NCBI GenBank assembly: GCA_013285685.1
Contig: JABDHD010000023.1
Coordinates: forward strand, 1 to 43,640
Reading direction: 5' to 3'
From: Bacteroidota bacterium
GTDB lineage: Bacteria; Bacteroidota; Bacteroidia; Sphingobacteriales; Sphingobacteriaceae
Length of the DNA: 43,640 nucleotides
In this document: piece by piece, positions 9,374 through 18,057 of the stretch
How the letters are laid out: each line of letters opens with the position of its first letter
Position numbering within the stretch: position 1 is the stretch's first letter
Program-made: the position numbers and the translations under genes
Notes under the pieces: model-generated
The model's database searches: none
The model's input: only the letters and a program-made list of their open reading frames with translations
What the model was told of the DNA's origin: nothing

Positions 9374-9540
9374 TGCCCCGTCGGGGCTACCTATTTGTAG
9401 TACAAACCATTGATATCTTCCAATGCCTCATCGGGGCTACCTATTATTTTCGACTCGCTATTCGTAATCAATAGGTAGCCCCGATGGGGCAATTATCCAG
9501 GATTGGGCGGTTTCTACAAATAGGCAGCCCCGATGGGGCA
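9374..9540. repeat. REP-like cluster: four GCCCCATCGGGGCTACCTAT units, two direct and two inverted
   Basis: Units at 9374-9400 and 9422-9446 read TGCCCC(G/A)TCGGGGCTACCTATT with one change. Units at 9470-9494 and 9514-9540 are the reverse complement. Each has a GCCCC/GGGGC stem, and the outer pair and inner pair can nest into one long cruciform. The arrangement resembles bacterial interspersed mosaic REP elements that are mobilised by Y1 (RAYT) transposases. No such transposase is in the window. Apart from a 32-codon frame at 9594-9692 of doubtful meaning, 8961-9761 holds no gene. Confidence 0.85.
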
Positions 9541-9761
9541 TTAACCGGTCAGTTTGTAATTGTGCAACGGCCACTTTAACCGGCGGATAAAAAATGAGTC
9601 AGAATAAGGCTTTAGCCAAATTCCGGAAGATGCGTAAGCTAAGCAAACAGGTGAACCGCGACAATTTGAATTGGATCCTGTTTTTTCCTTAAATAGTAAA
9701 ATATCACGCTATATTTGATTAATGCGGTTATCGGGCTTTTTAACCTGGGCCCTCTCCAATT

Positions 9762-10889
9762 ATGTTTAAATCATGCATTTTTTGCGGACTGCTGTCACTG
9801 CTGCTTTTAAGCTGCCGCGAAACTTATACGCCGCCGAACACCTCAACGAAAACCAGCTACCTGGTAGTTGAAGGGGTGATCAATACGGGCGGCGACTCAA
9901 CCAGCATCAAACTAAGCAAAACGGTAAGCCTGACCAGTAAAACCACGGTAAACCCGGTAGTGGGTGCAACGGTAATGGTTGAAAGCAACCAAAACGGCAC
10001 AACCTGGCCGCTGGCTGGCGATGGCCAGGGCAATTATTCGGCTGCGGCGCTTAACCTTTCCGCAACCGCGCAATACCGTTTATCAATTATGACAAGCGAC
10101 GGCACTTACATTTCGGATTTTGTGCCGGTTACCGCAACGCCGCCAATAGATAGTGTTGGATATATGCTTAAAAGTGATGGCGTGCACCTGTATGTGAGTT
10201 CGCACGATCCATCCAATAATACCCAGCTTTATCGTTGGGATTTCCAGGAGACCTGGATTTTTCATTCAGAATATGAGTCCAGCTATATTGCCGATACCGT
10301 AAATGACATGATTGTACCCCGTTCCATCGATCAATATGTTTATTATTGCTTTGGCAACGATGTATCGTCCAACATCCTTATAGCTTCAACCAAACACCTG
10401 GGCAAAAGCGCTATTTACCAACAGCCTTTAGTCACTATCCCGTTTACGTCGGAGAAAGTGGAAAACAAGTATTCCGTTTTGGTGAAACAATATGCGCTTA
10501 CGGATGATGCTTACGCCTATTATGAAAACCTAAGAAAGAACACAGAGCAGTTGGGCACAATTTTTTCGACCATGCCAACTGAGGTGATCGGCAATATCCA
10601 TAACACTACCAATAGCTCCGTGCCTGCCGTGGGCTATGTTTCCGCAACCAACATTCAAACCAAACGAATATTTATTCTGACTGATGCCCTACCCCCGGCG
10701 TTGGTCGATTACCCCTATGCATGTGAAGTGGATACCGCGACAATTTATGATGTAAAAAACACTTTCTTTTATCCGCCGGTTACTGCTATACCAATAGATA
10801 GAGTGCCAAAGGGCTTCGTGTATAGCACAATACCTTGTGTAGATTGTACGATACGGGGCACCACCAAAACGCCCTCTTTCTGGAAGTAA
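9762..10889 (+). CDS. DUF4249 outer-membrane-type lipoprotein, copy 1
   Basis: A 375-residue lipoprotein. The signal peptide MFKSCIFCGLLSLLLLSC ends in lipobox LLSC with Cys18 as the lipidation site. The mature part begins RETYTPP and continues TSYLVVEGVINTGGDSTSIKLSKTV, the hallmark opening of DUF4249 proteins of Bacteroidota. These are often encoded beside TonB-dependent receptors with carboxypeptidase-like plug domains. The C-terminus holds a CVDCTIRG motif and ends PSFWK. Its neighbour downstream is a clear paralog (aligned openings, CTDCTLRG near the end). No TonB-dependent receptor flanks the pair here. The molecular role of the family is unknown; cell-surface or periplasmic location is inferred from the signal. 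The preceding 800 bp are repeat-rich, so the pair may be its own transcription unit. Confidence 0.88.
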   Translation: MFKSCIFCGLLSLLLLSCRETYTPPNTSTKTSYLVVEGVINTGGDSTSIKLSKTVSLTSKTTVNPVVGATVMVESNQNGTTWPLAGDGQGNYSAAALNLSATAQYRLSIMTSDGTYISDFVPVTATPPIDSVGYMLKSDGVHLYVSSHDPSNNTQLYRWDFQETWIFHSEYESSYIADTVNDMIVPRSIDQYVYYCFGNDVSSNILIASTKHLGKSAIYQQPLVTIPFTSEKVENKYSVLVKQYALTDDAYAYYENLRKNTEQLGTIFSTMPTEVIGNIHNTTNSSVPAVGYVSATNIQTKRIFILTDALPPALVDYPYACEVDTATIYDVKNTFFYPPVTAIPIDRVPKGFVYSTIPCVDCTIRGTTKTPSFWK

Positions 10890-10965
10890 ATGTGAAACAG
10901 CATGATTATGCCTTTAAAGATCGTTTATCGCTGCCATGACGTAACACTTTCTTTACTATGAATAT

Positions 10966-10973
10966 TAAATTTG
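10966..10973 (+). promoter_or_regulatory. Candidate -7 box for the second DUF4249 gene
   Basis: TAAATTTG matches the Bacteroidota TAnnTTTG box. It overlaps a small inverted repeat TTTGC-GTAT-GCAAA. No TTG lies 19-21 nt upstream, so the support is from the -7 element only. The leader to the ATG at 11037 would be about 60 nt. Confidence 0.35.
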
Positions 10974-11036
10974 CGTATGCAAACTTAATTGGTTTTATTA
11001 GGGAGCTGTAAAATCGCGCTCACCAATTTTATTTGT

Positions 11037-12203
11037 ATGCTAAAGCAACGGTTATTTTATTTTATACTTTTATTAACGTTAACCTGCTGCAGGAAGCCAT
11101 ATAACCCGCCTGTAATAGCTTCCACAAACAGTTACCTGGTGGTTGAGGGGGTTATCAATTCGGGCGGCGATTCAACCATTATCAAACTTAGCCGCACCGT
11201 TAACCTCAACGCGCAGGTGACTACTAACCCCGTAGCTGATGCAAGCATTAAGGTGGAAAGTGACCAGAATGGATCGTGGCCCCTTATTGCGGACGGCAGA
11301 GGCAGTTATTATACGCCTGCGCTCAACCTGTCACCCGCGGGTAATTATCGCATACACATCACCACATCCGACGGAAAACAGTATGTTTCAGACTATCAAC
11401 CTATAAAAGCTACTCCGCCAATCGACAGCATAGGCTATACCGTTAGCGGCAGCGGTATAAATCTTTATGTTAACTCCCACGACCCGGCCAATAATACCCG
11501 GTACTACCGTTGGGAATACAATGAAGCCTGGATATTCCATGCCAAATACGACTCGCAATACATGCTTGATTCCGCAACCCAAACCATTGTTTACAGGCCG
11601 ACTTCGAAGCAGGTATATTTTTGCTATGGCAATGATGCGTCGACGAACTTATTGCTGGGATCAACAGCTAAGTTAAGCAAGGACGTGGTTTATCAAAGCC
11701 CTTTGACGAGCATACCTTTTAATTCGGAAAAACTGGAATTTAACTACCTGATTTACCTGAAACAATATGCGCTGACCCCCGAAGCCTACACCTTTTACCT
11801 GAACATGCAAAAGAACACCGAACAGTTGGGCAGCATTTTTGATGCGGAGCCAAGCGAGTTGCAGGGAAATATACACAATATTAACAATGCCGCCGAACCA
11901 GTTATCGGCTGGATAAGCGTAACCAACGTGCAAACTAAAAAGGCATTCGTTACCGACCAGGTGGTACCAAGCGGAACTGTTACCACTTATCCGGCCGACT
12001 GCGCAGCAGACACGGCGCTTTATGTGGACAAATCGGGCTCGAACGATGTGCTTAATGAGCTTATCGACCCACCGTTGACCGCCTTACCGATTTCTGACAT
12101 CAACCCGACAGGCATTAAGATCATAGGCTATACCTATAGCACCTTAACTTGCACCGACTGCACGCTGAGGGGCAAAATCGCGCCGCCCTGGTATTGGAAA
12201 TGA
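11037..12203 (+). CDS. DUF4249 outer-membrane-type lipoprotein, copy 2
   Basis: A 388-residue paralog of the preceding gene. I chose the ATG at 11037 over an upstream in-frame ATG (10989) because it gives a clean lipoprotein signal, MLKQRLFYFILLLTLTCC; the second Cys (Cys18) aligns with Cys18 of copy 1 (CRKPYNPP versus CRETYTPP). The NSYLVVEGVINSGGDSTIIKLSRTVNL opening and closing CTDCTLRG ... PPWYWK are shared with copy 1, with clear similarity throughout. The 147-bp gap contains a candidate promoter, so the copies may be separately transcribed. This looks like a tandem duplication followed by divergence. Function is unknown beyond the family association with surface uptake systems. It converges on the peroxidase gene, with a hairpin between. 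Confidence 0.88.
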   Translation: MLKQRLFYFILLLTLTCCRKPYNPPVIASTNSYLVVEGVINSGGDSTIIKLSRTVNLNAQVTTNPVADASIKVESDQNGSWPLIADGRGSYYTPALNLSPAGNYRIHITTSDGKQYVSDYQPIKATPPIDSIGYTVSGSGINLYVNSHDPANNTRYYRWEYNEAWIFHAKYDSQYMLDSATQTIVYRPTSKQVYFCYGNDASTNLLLGSTAKLSKDVVYQSPLTSIPFNSEKLEFNYLIYLKQYALTPEAYTFYLNMQKNTEQLGSIFDAEPSELQGNIHNINNAAEPVIGWISVTNVQTKKAFVTDQVVPSGTVTTYPADCAADTALYVDKSGSNDVLNELIDPPLTALPISDINPTGIKIIGYTYSTLTCTDCTLRGKIAPPWYWK

Positions 12204-12227
12204 TAGCCTGCGTGTTAAGTCGAAAGT

Positions 12228-12287
12228 CTTGAGTCGAAAGTCCTAAGTTGATTTTTCGCTTTCCTGACTTAAGACTTTCGACTCAAG
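12228..12287. repeat. Inverted repeat of GTCGAAAGTC words between convergent genes; likely bidirectional terminator
   Basis: A 21-nt arm at 12228-12248 beginning CTTGAGTCGAAAGTC pairs with 12267-12287 (one mismatch). The arm itself is made of repeated GTCGAAAGTC words starting at 12219. It fills almost all of the 93-bp space between two converging genes and has a T-run in the loop. Confidence 0.75.
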
Positions 12288-12296
12288 ACTTAAGCA

Positions 12297-13805
12297 TTAA
12301 CCCGGTATCGTTCCTTCCGACAGCGATTTTAAACCGGCTATTCCCGGCAAAAACAAGTACAAGCTGCCATCGGTGCGTATAAAACGCTCCAAACCAGGTA
12401 TTACTTTGTATTTGCCATTACCCGTATTGTATGCAAAATTGTGGTTATCCGGATCAGGGTCTCCGGCCTGGGGGCCGAAGAGCGGGTCGATGCCGCTTGA
12501 ATTTGGCGATTTGTCCGGGTAACGAAACCCTCCGTTACTTATCCATTGGCTCATGATAAACTGGAACTGATCGGTAAGGTTGGCCCCGATGAACAAGCCT
12601 ACCAGGCCGCGCTTAACCTCGGGCGTTTTGGGCTCATCGCTTTTATAGGGCGGCCCGTAGGGACTTGCACGCCGCAATACGCGGTGAACTTCGTTTGGCG
12701 GATTGTTGCCGGTTACGCCGCTGTCATCGCGCGGATTTGCCCTGCGTATGTGTGCGGCATAAGGGCACCTTGCGCCCAGGTCATCGGGTCCCGGCGGGCC
12801 CAGTTGATTGGGGGTGTGGGTCAGGTAGTTAAAGTTGGTAAAATCGAAATCCTTTAGCGATTTGTCTTCGCCGCCGGGCGATACCACCAGCGGTGTACCG
12901 TCAAACCAACGTCCGCACATTTTGGCAGCCACCAGCTCCGGCGATGTTGTTTTATCGGAGGCGATAAAACTGTTAAAAGCGCCCACATCCTGGTAAAGCA
13001 GCCTGAAGGCGGCAAAAGTGCCATTTTCCAACAGTTTATGGGCGTTATATGAGGGGGCACTCGTTGCTATCGCGAAGTGGTAAAGCGGCACAACCGGGCG
13101 ATCGTCAACAGTGCTCACGCCGGTTAAAAGCCGTACTTCTTTTTTGTTCCAAAGGGTATTGCCTATTCGCGGCTGCGATAAGCTGTCCTTGTATCCAAAA
13201 TGAATATAGTCCAGGTCTTCCCCAACCGCTATCGGGTCCGAATCCATATAAAAGGCCGGTACTACCGCCTGCCCGCCGCCTGCCGCCGGTATCATACTCA
13301 AAAGGGTGTGATAATACGCCTCGCGCGATTCCGGATTATGCGTAAAAAGGGTAAGCTGTAAATGCAGTTCGCTGCCATTCGGTGTAGGGTCGTTTTTTAA
13401 CAGCCAGCCTCCCGAATTTTTCCACCAATTTTTAGGCGCGCTGGCGCCGGTATCGCCAATCGCCGCCGTATTATTGGGGTAGGTAGCTCCTTGCTGGAAG
13501 ATAGAAAAAAGCTCGGGACTGTCACCAGCCACCGTGTCGCAGTCCGGTTGCCCGATAAGCTGTAACATACCGCTGTAAGTAAGGCCGATGTTTAGGCAAT
13601 AATCGGGCTTAACACCGCCTGGCCAGGGCTCGGCATTGGTAATGCACATGGGCTTTCCGCTGCCGGGCAAAAGGTCGGCACAAAAGTCCCGTGCCCCCTG
13701 GGCATCGGCAATGCTGAAAATAATATACCTGATATACCTGAAATTATAACCCCGCAGTATCAGGCCCTGGATGTCCTCCATGTCGGCAAGTTGGTCGGCA
13801 TTCAT
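12297..13805 (-). CDS. DyP-type heme peroxidase
   Basis: A 502-residue dye-decolorizing-peroxidase family protein, which uses H2O2 to oxidise bulky substrates with a heme. Seen in the sequence: FGYKDSLSQP (residues 203-211), equivalent to the GxxDG motif with catalytic Asp207 but Ser in place of the final Gly; GARCPYAAHIRRANPRD (344-360), where His352 fits the proximal heme ligand; Arg375-Arg379 (HRVLRRASPYG) for the distal Arg; and the closing heme-pocket segment GLVGLFIGANLTDQFQFIMSQW. No Sec or Tat signal is visible, so it is probably cytoplasmic or exported as cargo. The length and long inserts fit the larger DyP subfamilies rather than EfeB. It is the second gene of a minus-strand pair, 103 nt after its companion. 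Physiological substrate unknown. Confidence 0.87.
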   Translation of the reverse strand: MNADQLADMEDIQGLILRGYNFRYIRYIIFSIADAQGARDFCADLLPGSGKPMCITNAEPWPGGVKPDYCLNIGLTYSGMLQLIGQPDCDTVAGDSPELFSIFQQGATYPNNTAAIGDTGASAPKNWWKNSGGWLLKNDPTPNGSELHLQLTLFTHNPESREAYYHTLLSMIPAAGGGQAVVPAFYMDSDPIAVGEDLDYIHFGYKDSLSQPRIGNTLWNKKEVRLLTGVSTVDDRPVVPLYHFAIATSAPSYNAHKLLENGTFAAFRLLYQDVGAFNSFIASDKTTSPELVAAKMCGRWFDGTPLVVSPGGEDKSLKDFDFTNFNYLTHTPNQLGPPGPDDLGARCPYAAHIRRANPRDDSGVTGNNPPNEVHRVLRRASPYGPPYKSDEPKTPEVKRGLVGLFIGANLTDQFQFIMSQWISNGGFRYPDKSPNSSGIDPLFGPQAGDPDPDNHNFAYNTGNGKYKVIPGLERFIRTDGSLYLFLPGIAGLKSLSEGTIPG

Positions 13806-13908
13806 ATTGTTTAGATGGTTTAATTAAGTGATAAAAACAGCTCAATAACACGCAGGCCGCTCCTTTGCGAAACAGCCTGCGCTTATCATGATCATTCATT
13901 TTTGCCGT

Positions 13909-14577
13909 TTATGGGCAATTGGGTTTAAGTGATTCGCCAAATTTGAGGTCAACCGGCGGGAATGGCCAAAGCGTATCGGCATCCGGGTAGTTTTGCAGAA
14001 TTTTGCCTACGGTAAGCCCCGGGAACGTTCCGCCCAAAAAATATTTTTTGCCAGGCAAAGCCTGGGTCGAAGCCGGAATGGTTGGGTCGGCAAAATTATA
14101 GCGCATCAGCAGGCAGTAAAACGCGGCGGCGTTTTTTGCAACTCCGTCTTTAGCCAATATGGTGTTTGCCGAATTGGGGCCGTCAGGATCGACGCCCGGT
14201 ATACCGGTTTCGTCCATCAGACCCAGTATGCTGTCCAGGCCCTGGGCAATTTTCGGAACATTAACGAAAGAACTGATATAGGGAGCAAAATCTGCATCAT
14301 AAATGGATTGAACCACCAGCAAATGTTTGCCCGGGAAAGTTTGAAAGCTGGGTACCGGCAAACCGGGGTTTTGGCCGTCGGGCAATATATAAAAAAGAAA
14401 GAAGTGAACACCGGTAGACGCACGAAGGTCAGGGTCTGATGGTGCAGCAGCGTGAGCCATGATGTTGTGATAAAGTTCGCCTACTTTTTCAACCGCCTCG
14501 GCCTGGTGGGCCTTTTTAATCGGAAAAAACAAAAATAACATGTGTTGCTGGTCGGTAGCTTTAACAAAATTTGCCAT
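13909..14577 (-). CDS. Unknown protein paired with the DyP peroxidase
   Basis: A 222-residue protein with no signal peptide. I cannot name a family with certainty. The stretch STGVHFFLFYILPDG followed by GKHLLVVQSIYDADFAPYISSFV (about residues 54-105) resembles a beta-alpha-beta ferredoxin-like module of the dimeric alpha+beta barrel kind, the fold also used by DyP peroxidases; this is a pattern judgement only. The C-terminal part has FLGGTFPGLTVGKILQNYPDADTLWPFPP. No heme-ligand His motif is evident, so it is unlikely to be a peroxidase itself. It lies directly upstream of the DyP gene on the same strand and probably shares its transcript, suggesting a partner or accessory. The 14578-14800 region before it shows no recognisable promoter. 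Confidence 0.6.
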   Translation of the reverse strand: MANFVKATDQQHMLFLFFPIKKAHQAEAVEKVGELYHNIMAHAAAPSDPDLRASTGVHFFLFYILPDGQNPGLPVPSFQTFPGKHLLVVQSIYDADFAPYISSFVNVPKIAQGLDSILGLMDETGIPGVDPDGPNSANTILAKDGVAKNAAAFYCLLMRYNFADPTIPASTQALPGKKYFLGGTFPGLTVGKILQNYPDADTLWPFPPVDLKFGESLKPNCP

Positions 14578-14875
14578 AGTATAAGATTTAGAAATTGATA
14601 CCTACTCTGTTCAGGCTTTTCGGTGAACGCCTTTCGTGAAATGAAAATTTAAGTGATGTAAATGTAAGCGGCCTGAATAAAATTTCCAACTAATTATAAA
14701 ATTAAATATCACGAAAACCGCCGGGTTAAAAATAATCTGAAACGAAAATGTTTTTTAACCCTGAATTAGGGGTAACGCCCCCTGTTTTGACGATCCACGT
14801 ATGTCGAACGCCTATATTTTAGCCAGTACAAAACTTTTTGCGCGTAATGCAGGTTCCATTAAAAAAATCATTTTT

Positions 14876-15397
14876 ATGGAATCGATCGTATCACGCCGGC
14901 CCCGCTATTGGTGGGTATTTATGTTGCAGGGCATTATCTTGCTGGCTTTGGGCATCTACATGCTTTTTGCACCAATCAGCGGTTTTGCAACGTTGGGCTT
15001 TTTATTCGGGCTGGCCATTTTGGTAACGGGTATTTTTGAGATGATCCGCGTGGTCCGCGATCACGACCAGGCCAGCCGCGCCTGGCATATGCTGCTTGGG
15101 GTAATTAATATTATATTGGGTATTATACTGGTAGGTCATATTGGCACCAGTGAAACGATCCTGCGCATCATACTGGGTCTTTGGTTCGTGTTCAGCGGCG
15201 TTTCGTTAATGAGCTTTTCGCGGCTTACCGGCCCTAACTGGCTGCTGAGCGCAGGCGGGGTAATTGTGGTGCTGTTTGGGCTGGCCATCATATTTAAGCC
15301 CATATTTGGCGCCGTTACTATTGACCTGTTAATTTCGATCTCTTTTATCGTAACCGGGCTGTTTGAAGTGGTGCTCGGTTACCGGCTGAAGAGATAG
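14876..15397 (+). CDS. HdeD-like (DUF308) membrane protein
   Basis: A 173-residue inner-membrane protein with about six hydrophobic helices, starting MESIVSRRPRYWWVFMLQGIILLALGIYML, the typical HdeD/DUF308 opening. Internal repeats GFLFGLAILVTGIFEMIRV, LLGVINIILGIILVGH and LLISISFIVTGLFEVVLGYRLKR show the family's duplicated helix pairs. I chose the ATG at 14876: an in-frame ATG at 14801 would add a polar 25-residue tail, and a box resembling TAnnTTTG (TATATTTT) lies just inside that extension. HdeD proteins are linked to acid resistance in enterobacteria, but most homologs have no known role. It stands alone and converges on the S9 peptidase gene. Confidence 0.8.
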   Translation: MESIVSRRPRYWWVFMLQGIILLALGIYMLFAPISGFATLGFLFGLAILVTGIFEMIRVVRDHDQASRAWHMLLGVINIILGIILVGHIGTSETILRIILGLWFVFSGVSLMSFSRLTGPNWLLSAGGVIVVLFGLAIIFKPIFGAVTIDLLISISFIVTGLFEVVLGYRLKR

Positions 15398-15471
15398 GGA
15401 AATATTTACTGCTGCCAACGACGCTTTTTTAATGCAAATGTTAAAAATGAATATGGATATTGATAGAAAAG

Positions 15472-15513
15472 TCATGCCGATCCGCCAATAGGCGGACGGC
15501 ATGATTTTTCTTT
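15472..15513. terminator. Bidirectional hairpin terminator
   Basis: TCATGCCG/CGGCATGA (15472-15479 and 15497-15504) encloses TCCGCC-AATA-GGCGGA (15481-15496) and is followed by a T-rich run on the plus strand and preceded by an A-run. It sits between two converging genes. Confidence 0.75.
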
Positions 15514-15520
15514 TAATCAT

Positions 15521-17866
15521 TTATCTCAACGGGTTCCTCGGATCCGGCTTAGCCTTTAGTTCAAACTCCTTCGGCGGCGTTCCGCCAAGCAGGTTCTTTA
15601 CAAAATAATCCCAGCGGCGGCGCATCATGTACGCGCTGAACGGGCCGTAGCCGTGCTGGCTGTTTGGGAAAACGATCAGGTCATAATCTTTGTTTGCGCG
15701 TTCCAGGGCATCCACAACCAGCATCGTATTTTCGGGCGGTACGTTGTTGTCCATTAATCCATGTGCCAGCAACAGCTTCCCTTTTAAATTTTTGGCCCAG
15801 GTTTCATTAGCCTGCGCTTCGTAATTTGAATTGGCAACCAGGCCGTCATAGCGTTCGCCCCAGTCGTCCTCGTAGTTGCGGTTGTCATGGTTACCCGATT
15901 CCGCTATACCAACTTTAAAAAAGTCGGGATAGCGGAACATCGCTGCTGCCGTTGCAAAACCACCGCCGGAATGTCCCCAAACGCCTACGCGGGTAGTATC
16001 GATATAGCCATATTTATCTGCCAGCTGTTTGATGCCGGATATTTGATCGGGCAGGGTATTTTCGGCCATGTTGCCATAGCTCATATCATGAAAACTTTTG
16101 GAGCGGAGCGGATTGCTGGTGCCTTCTATCTGTATCACAATAAAACCCAGTTCAGCCAGCGCCTGGTTATCACCCCTCGACGCGGCAAACGCCCAGCTGC
16201 CTACGCTGCCGCCCTGCGGACCGGGATAAATGCCATCCACAACCGGGTATTTTTTATTTGGGTCGAGGTTGGTGGGGGTAAACATCAGTCCGTAAATTTC
16301 TGTTTTGCCGTCATGTGCTTTTACCGAAAAAGGTGTTACCGGTTTCCAGCCCGCTGCCTGCAATCTCGAAATGTCGGCTTTTTCCACGGTCGTGATCAGC
16401 TTACCGGTCATATCCCTGAAAACCGTAACCGGCGGAACATCAGGTTTCGAATAGCTATCGATAAAGTAATTTTTTGACGGTGAAAGGATCACCTCATGGT
16501 TGCCGCTTTCAGGAGTGAGCACGGTTAAATGTTTTCCATCAAAGCCTATCTTGCAAAACTGGCTGAAATAAGGGTTTTCCGGCTCGCGGTCATCCGTCAT
16601 AAAGTAAATCTCCCGGTTTTTTTCGTCTACATGAAGCACCTGCGTTACCACCCAATCGCCTGTTGTGATCTGGTTTTTCACCTTGCCGGTTGCAGCATCG
16701 TATAAATACAGGTGTCCCCAGTTGTCCCTTTCCGAAAACCAGATGATCTCATTTGTTTTAGACAAGAATTTCCAGTTGATGCTTCCCCAGCCCGATTCAT
16801 ATTGTGTCGGTACGGTTTCTTCGAAAACCTCCTTTACCGCCCCGGTGTTTGCATCGGCAATCCGGAATTTTTCATCTTTATGGTCGCGCGAGGTGGACAC
16901 AAAGGCCAGTTGGTTGCCGTCTTCGCTCCAGTCCACATCGTCAAAAGTGCCGCTGCTCGAAATATCGTCGCTTAAAGTAGCGCGGTGCGGATCAGCGGGG
17001 ACGTCAATTGCAATTAATTTAGGCTGATCGACATTGATGATCACCCGGTGTATCATCGGGATATCTTTGTCGCCGGGCAGGGGGTATTTCCAGCTCTTTA
17101 GGGTTGGCTTACCCACGTTGGTGGCCACCAGGTACATGTCGCTCACTTTACGCTGATCCTGTTTAAACGTGGCTATCTTTTTTGAATCCGGCGACCAGCG
17201 CAGAATGGGGCCGTCGCCCTGTTTCCAGCCTGCATTATCAGTGGCATAACCATAATTCTCCACACCATCTATCGTAAGCTGTGTTTCTTTTTTGGTTGCC
17301 ACATTGCGTACCCACAAATTCCAGTCGCGAATAAAAGCAGCTTTTTTGCCGTCGGGCGATAAAACTTCATTTTGCGGCCCCCCGCGGAATCTTCTGCCCG
17401 AGCCAACGCCCGCCATGCCACCCGCAACTTTTTCGGTATCAGGTACGCATTGGTAGCTTTGCAGATCGCATTTCCATTGCTTTCCATCAGCCCTGAAAAT
17501 TACCGCTTTACCGTCTGCGGAATAGGCAAATGTTTCAAAAGGCAGCATCAGTCCTTCGTATTGTTTCCCGGTAGCCGTCGAAAGCGCGGCTGCCAGTTTA
17601 CCCTGGTCAAAAACACCCGATATGGATTTTTTTGCCGGGTCGACCAAAATAAATTCGCTGCCATGCGCATCCAGGTCGCGGAACCAAAACTTGTCGCCGG
17701 GCAGCCAGTTAGGGCGCACCACGGCATGATCGATCAGCGGCTCGGTGCCATAGTTTAAAAAACTTTCGGCGTGGGCGTAATCCTTGTCGGTTAAAACAGG
17801 GCCCTGCTGGGCAACGGCGGCAGCGGCAGTTAAAATAGCAGCAGCGGTGAATAAGAATTTATTCAT
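15521..17866 (-). CDS. S9 family dipeptidyl-peptidase IV-type serine peptidase
   Basis: A 781-residue exported peptidase. A Sec signal (MNKFLFTAAAILTAAAAVAQ, cut near residue 19-20) is followed by an eight-bladed-propeller-type DPP-IV N-terminal domain (about 90-500; SERDNWGHLYLYD at 378-390 is typical) and an alpha/beta-hydrolase catalytic domain (about 520-760). The triad is visible: Ser633 in GHSGGG, Asp706 in LMDNNVP and His738 in NSQHGYG. Such enzymes release dipeptides or short fragments from oligopeptides in the periplasm and are numerous in Bacteroidota. The exact specificity (Pro or Ala at P1) cannot be read here. Single-gene unit on the minus strand; the upstream 190 bp separate it from the divergent tcmP pair. 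Confidence 0.92.
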   Translation of the reverse strand: MNKFLFTAAAILTAAAAVAQQGPVLTDKDYAHAESFLNYGTEPLIDHAVVRPNWLPGDKFWFRDLDAHGSEFILVDPAKKSISGVFDQGKLAAALSTATGKQYEGLMLPFETFAYSADGKAVIFRADGKQWKCDLQSYQCVPDTEKVAGGMAGVGSGRRFRGGPQNEVLSPDGKKAAFIRDWNLWVRNVATKKETQLTIDGVENYGYATDNAGWKQGDGPILRWSPDSKKIATFKQDQRKVSDMYLVATNVGKPTLKSWKYPLPGDKDIPMIHRVIINVDQPKLIAIDVPADPHRATLSDDISSSGTFDDVDWSEDGNQLAFVSTSRDHKDEKFRIADANTGAVKEVFEETVPTQYESGWGSINWKFLSKTNEIIWFSERDNWGHLYLYDAATGKVKNQITTGDWVVTQVLHVDEKNREIYFMTDDREPENPYFSQFCKIGFDGKHLTVLTPESGNHEVILSPSKNYFIDSYSKPDVPPVTVFRDMTGKLITTVEKADISRLQAAGWKPVTPFSVKAHDGKTEIYGLMFTPTNLDPNKKYPVVDGIYPGPQGGSVGSWAFAASRGDNQALAELGFIVIQIEGTSNPLRSKSFHDMSYGNMAENTLPDQISGIKQLADKYGYIDTTRVGVWGHSGGGFATAAAMFRYPDFFKVGIAESGNHDNRNYEDDWGERYDGLVANSNYEAQANETWAKNLKGKLLLAHGLMDNNVPPENTMLVVDALERANKDYDLIVFPNSQHGYGPFSAYMMRRRWDYFVKNLLGGTPPKEFELKAKPDPRNPLR

Positions 17867-18011
17867 GTGGATAGGATAAATATGATGATCAGTTACAGCG
17901 TCAAATTACTGTAATTTAAAAGCATAATGCAATAGGGTTGGGGTAACGGGATTGTGACAAATTTGCACAATGGGATAAAAGAGAATGACGAAATAAAAAT
18001 ATGTTCAACGC

Positions 18012-18041
18012 TTGCAAATGCTAATAAAATTAGTATTTTTG
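18012..18041 (+). promoter_or_regulatory. Bacteroidota-type promoter of the tcmP pair
   Basis: TTG at 18012-18014, 19 nt, then a perfect TAnnTTTG box (TATTTTTG, 18034-18041). Transcription should begin near 18045, about 12 nt before the ATG at 18058. Box sequence and spacing fit the consensus for the primary sigma factor of this phylum. Confidence 0.75.
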
Positions 18042-18057
18042 ATTTCAAAAAAAAACA

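Noticed and set aside
9594..9692. 32-codon frame MSQNKALAKFRKMRKLSKQV...
   Set aside because: It is too short, begins in a word repeated at 7579, has no clear promoter and no recognisable motif; possibly a relic, not a supported gene.
15887..16477. Plus-strand open frame of 196 codons inside the S9 peptidase gene
   Set aside because: It is antisense to a complete peptidase with a visible catalytic triad; composition is basic and Cys/Arg-rich as is usual for antisense frames.
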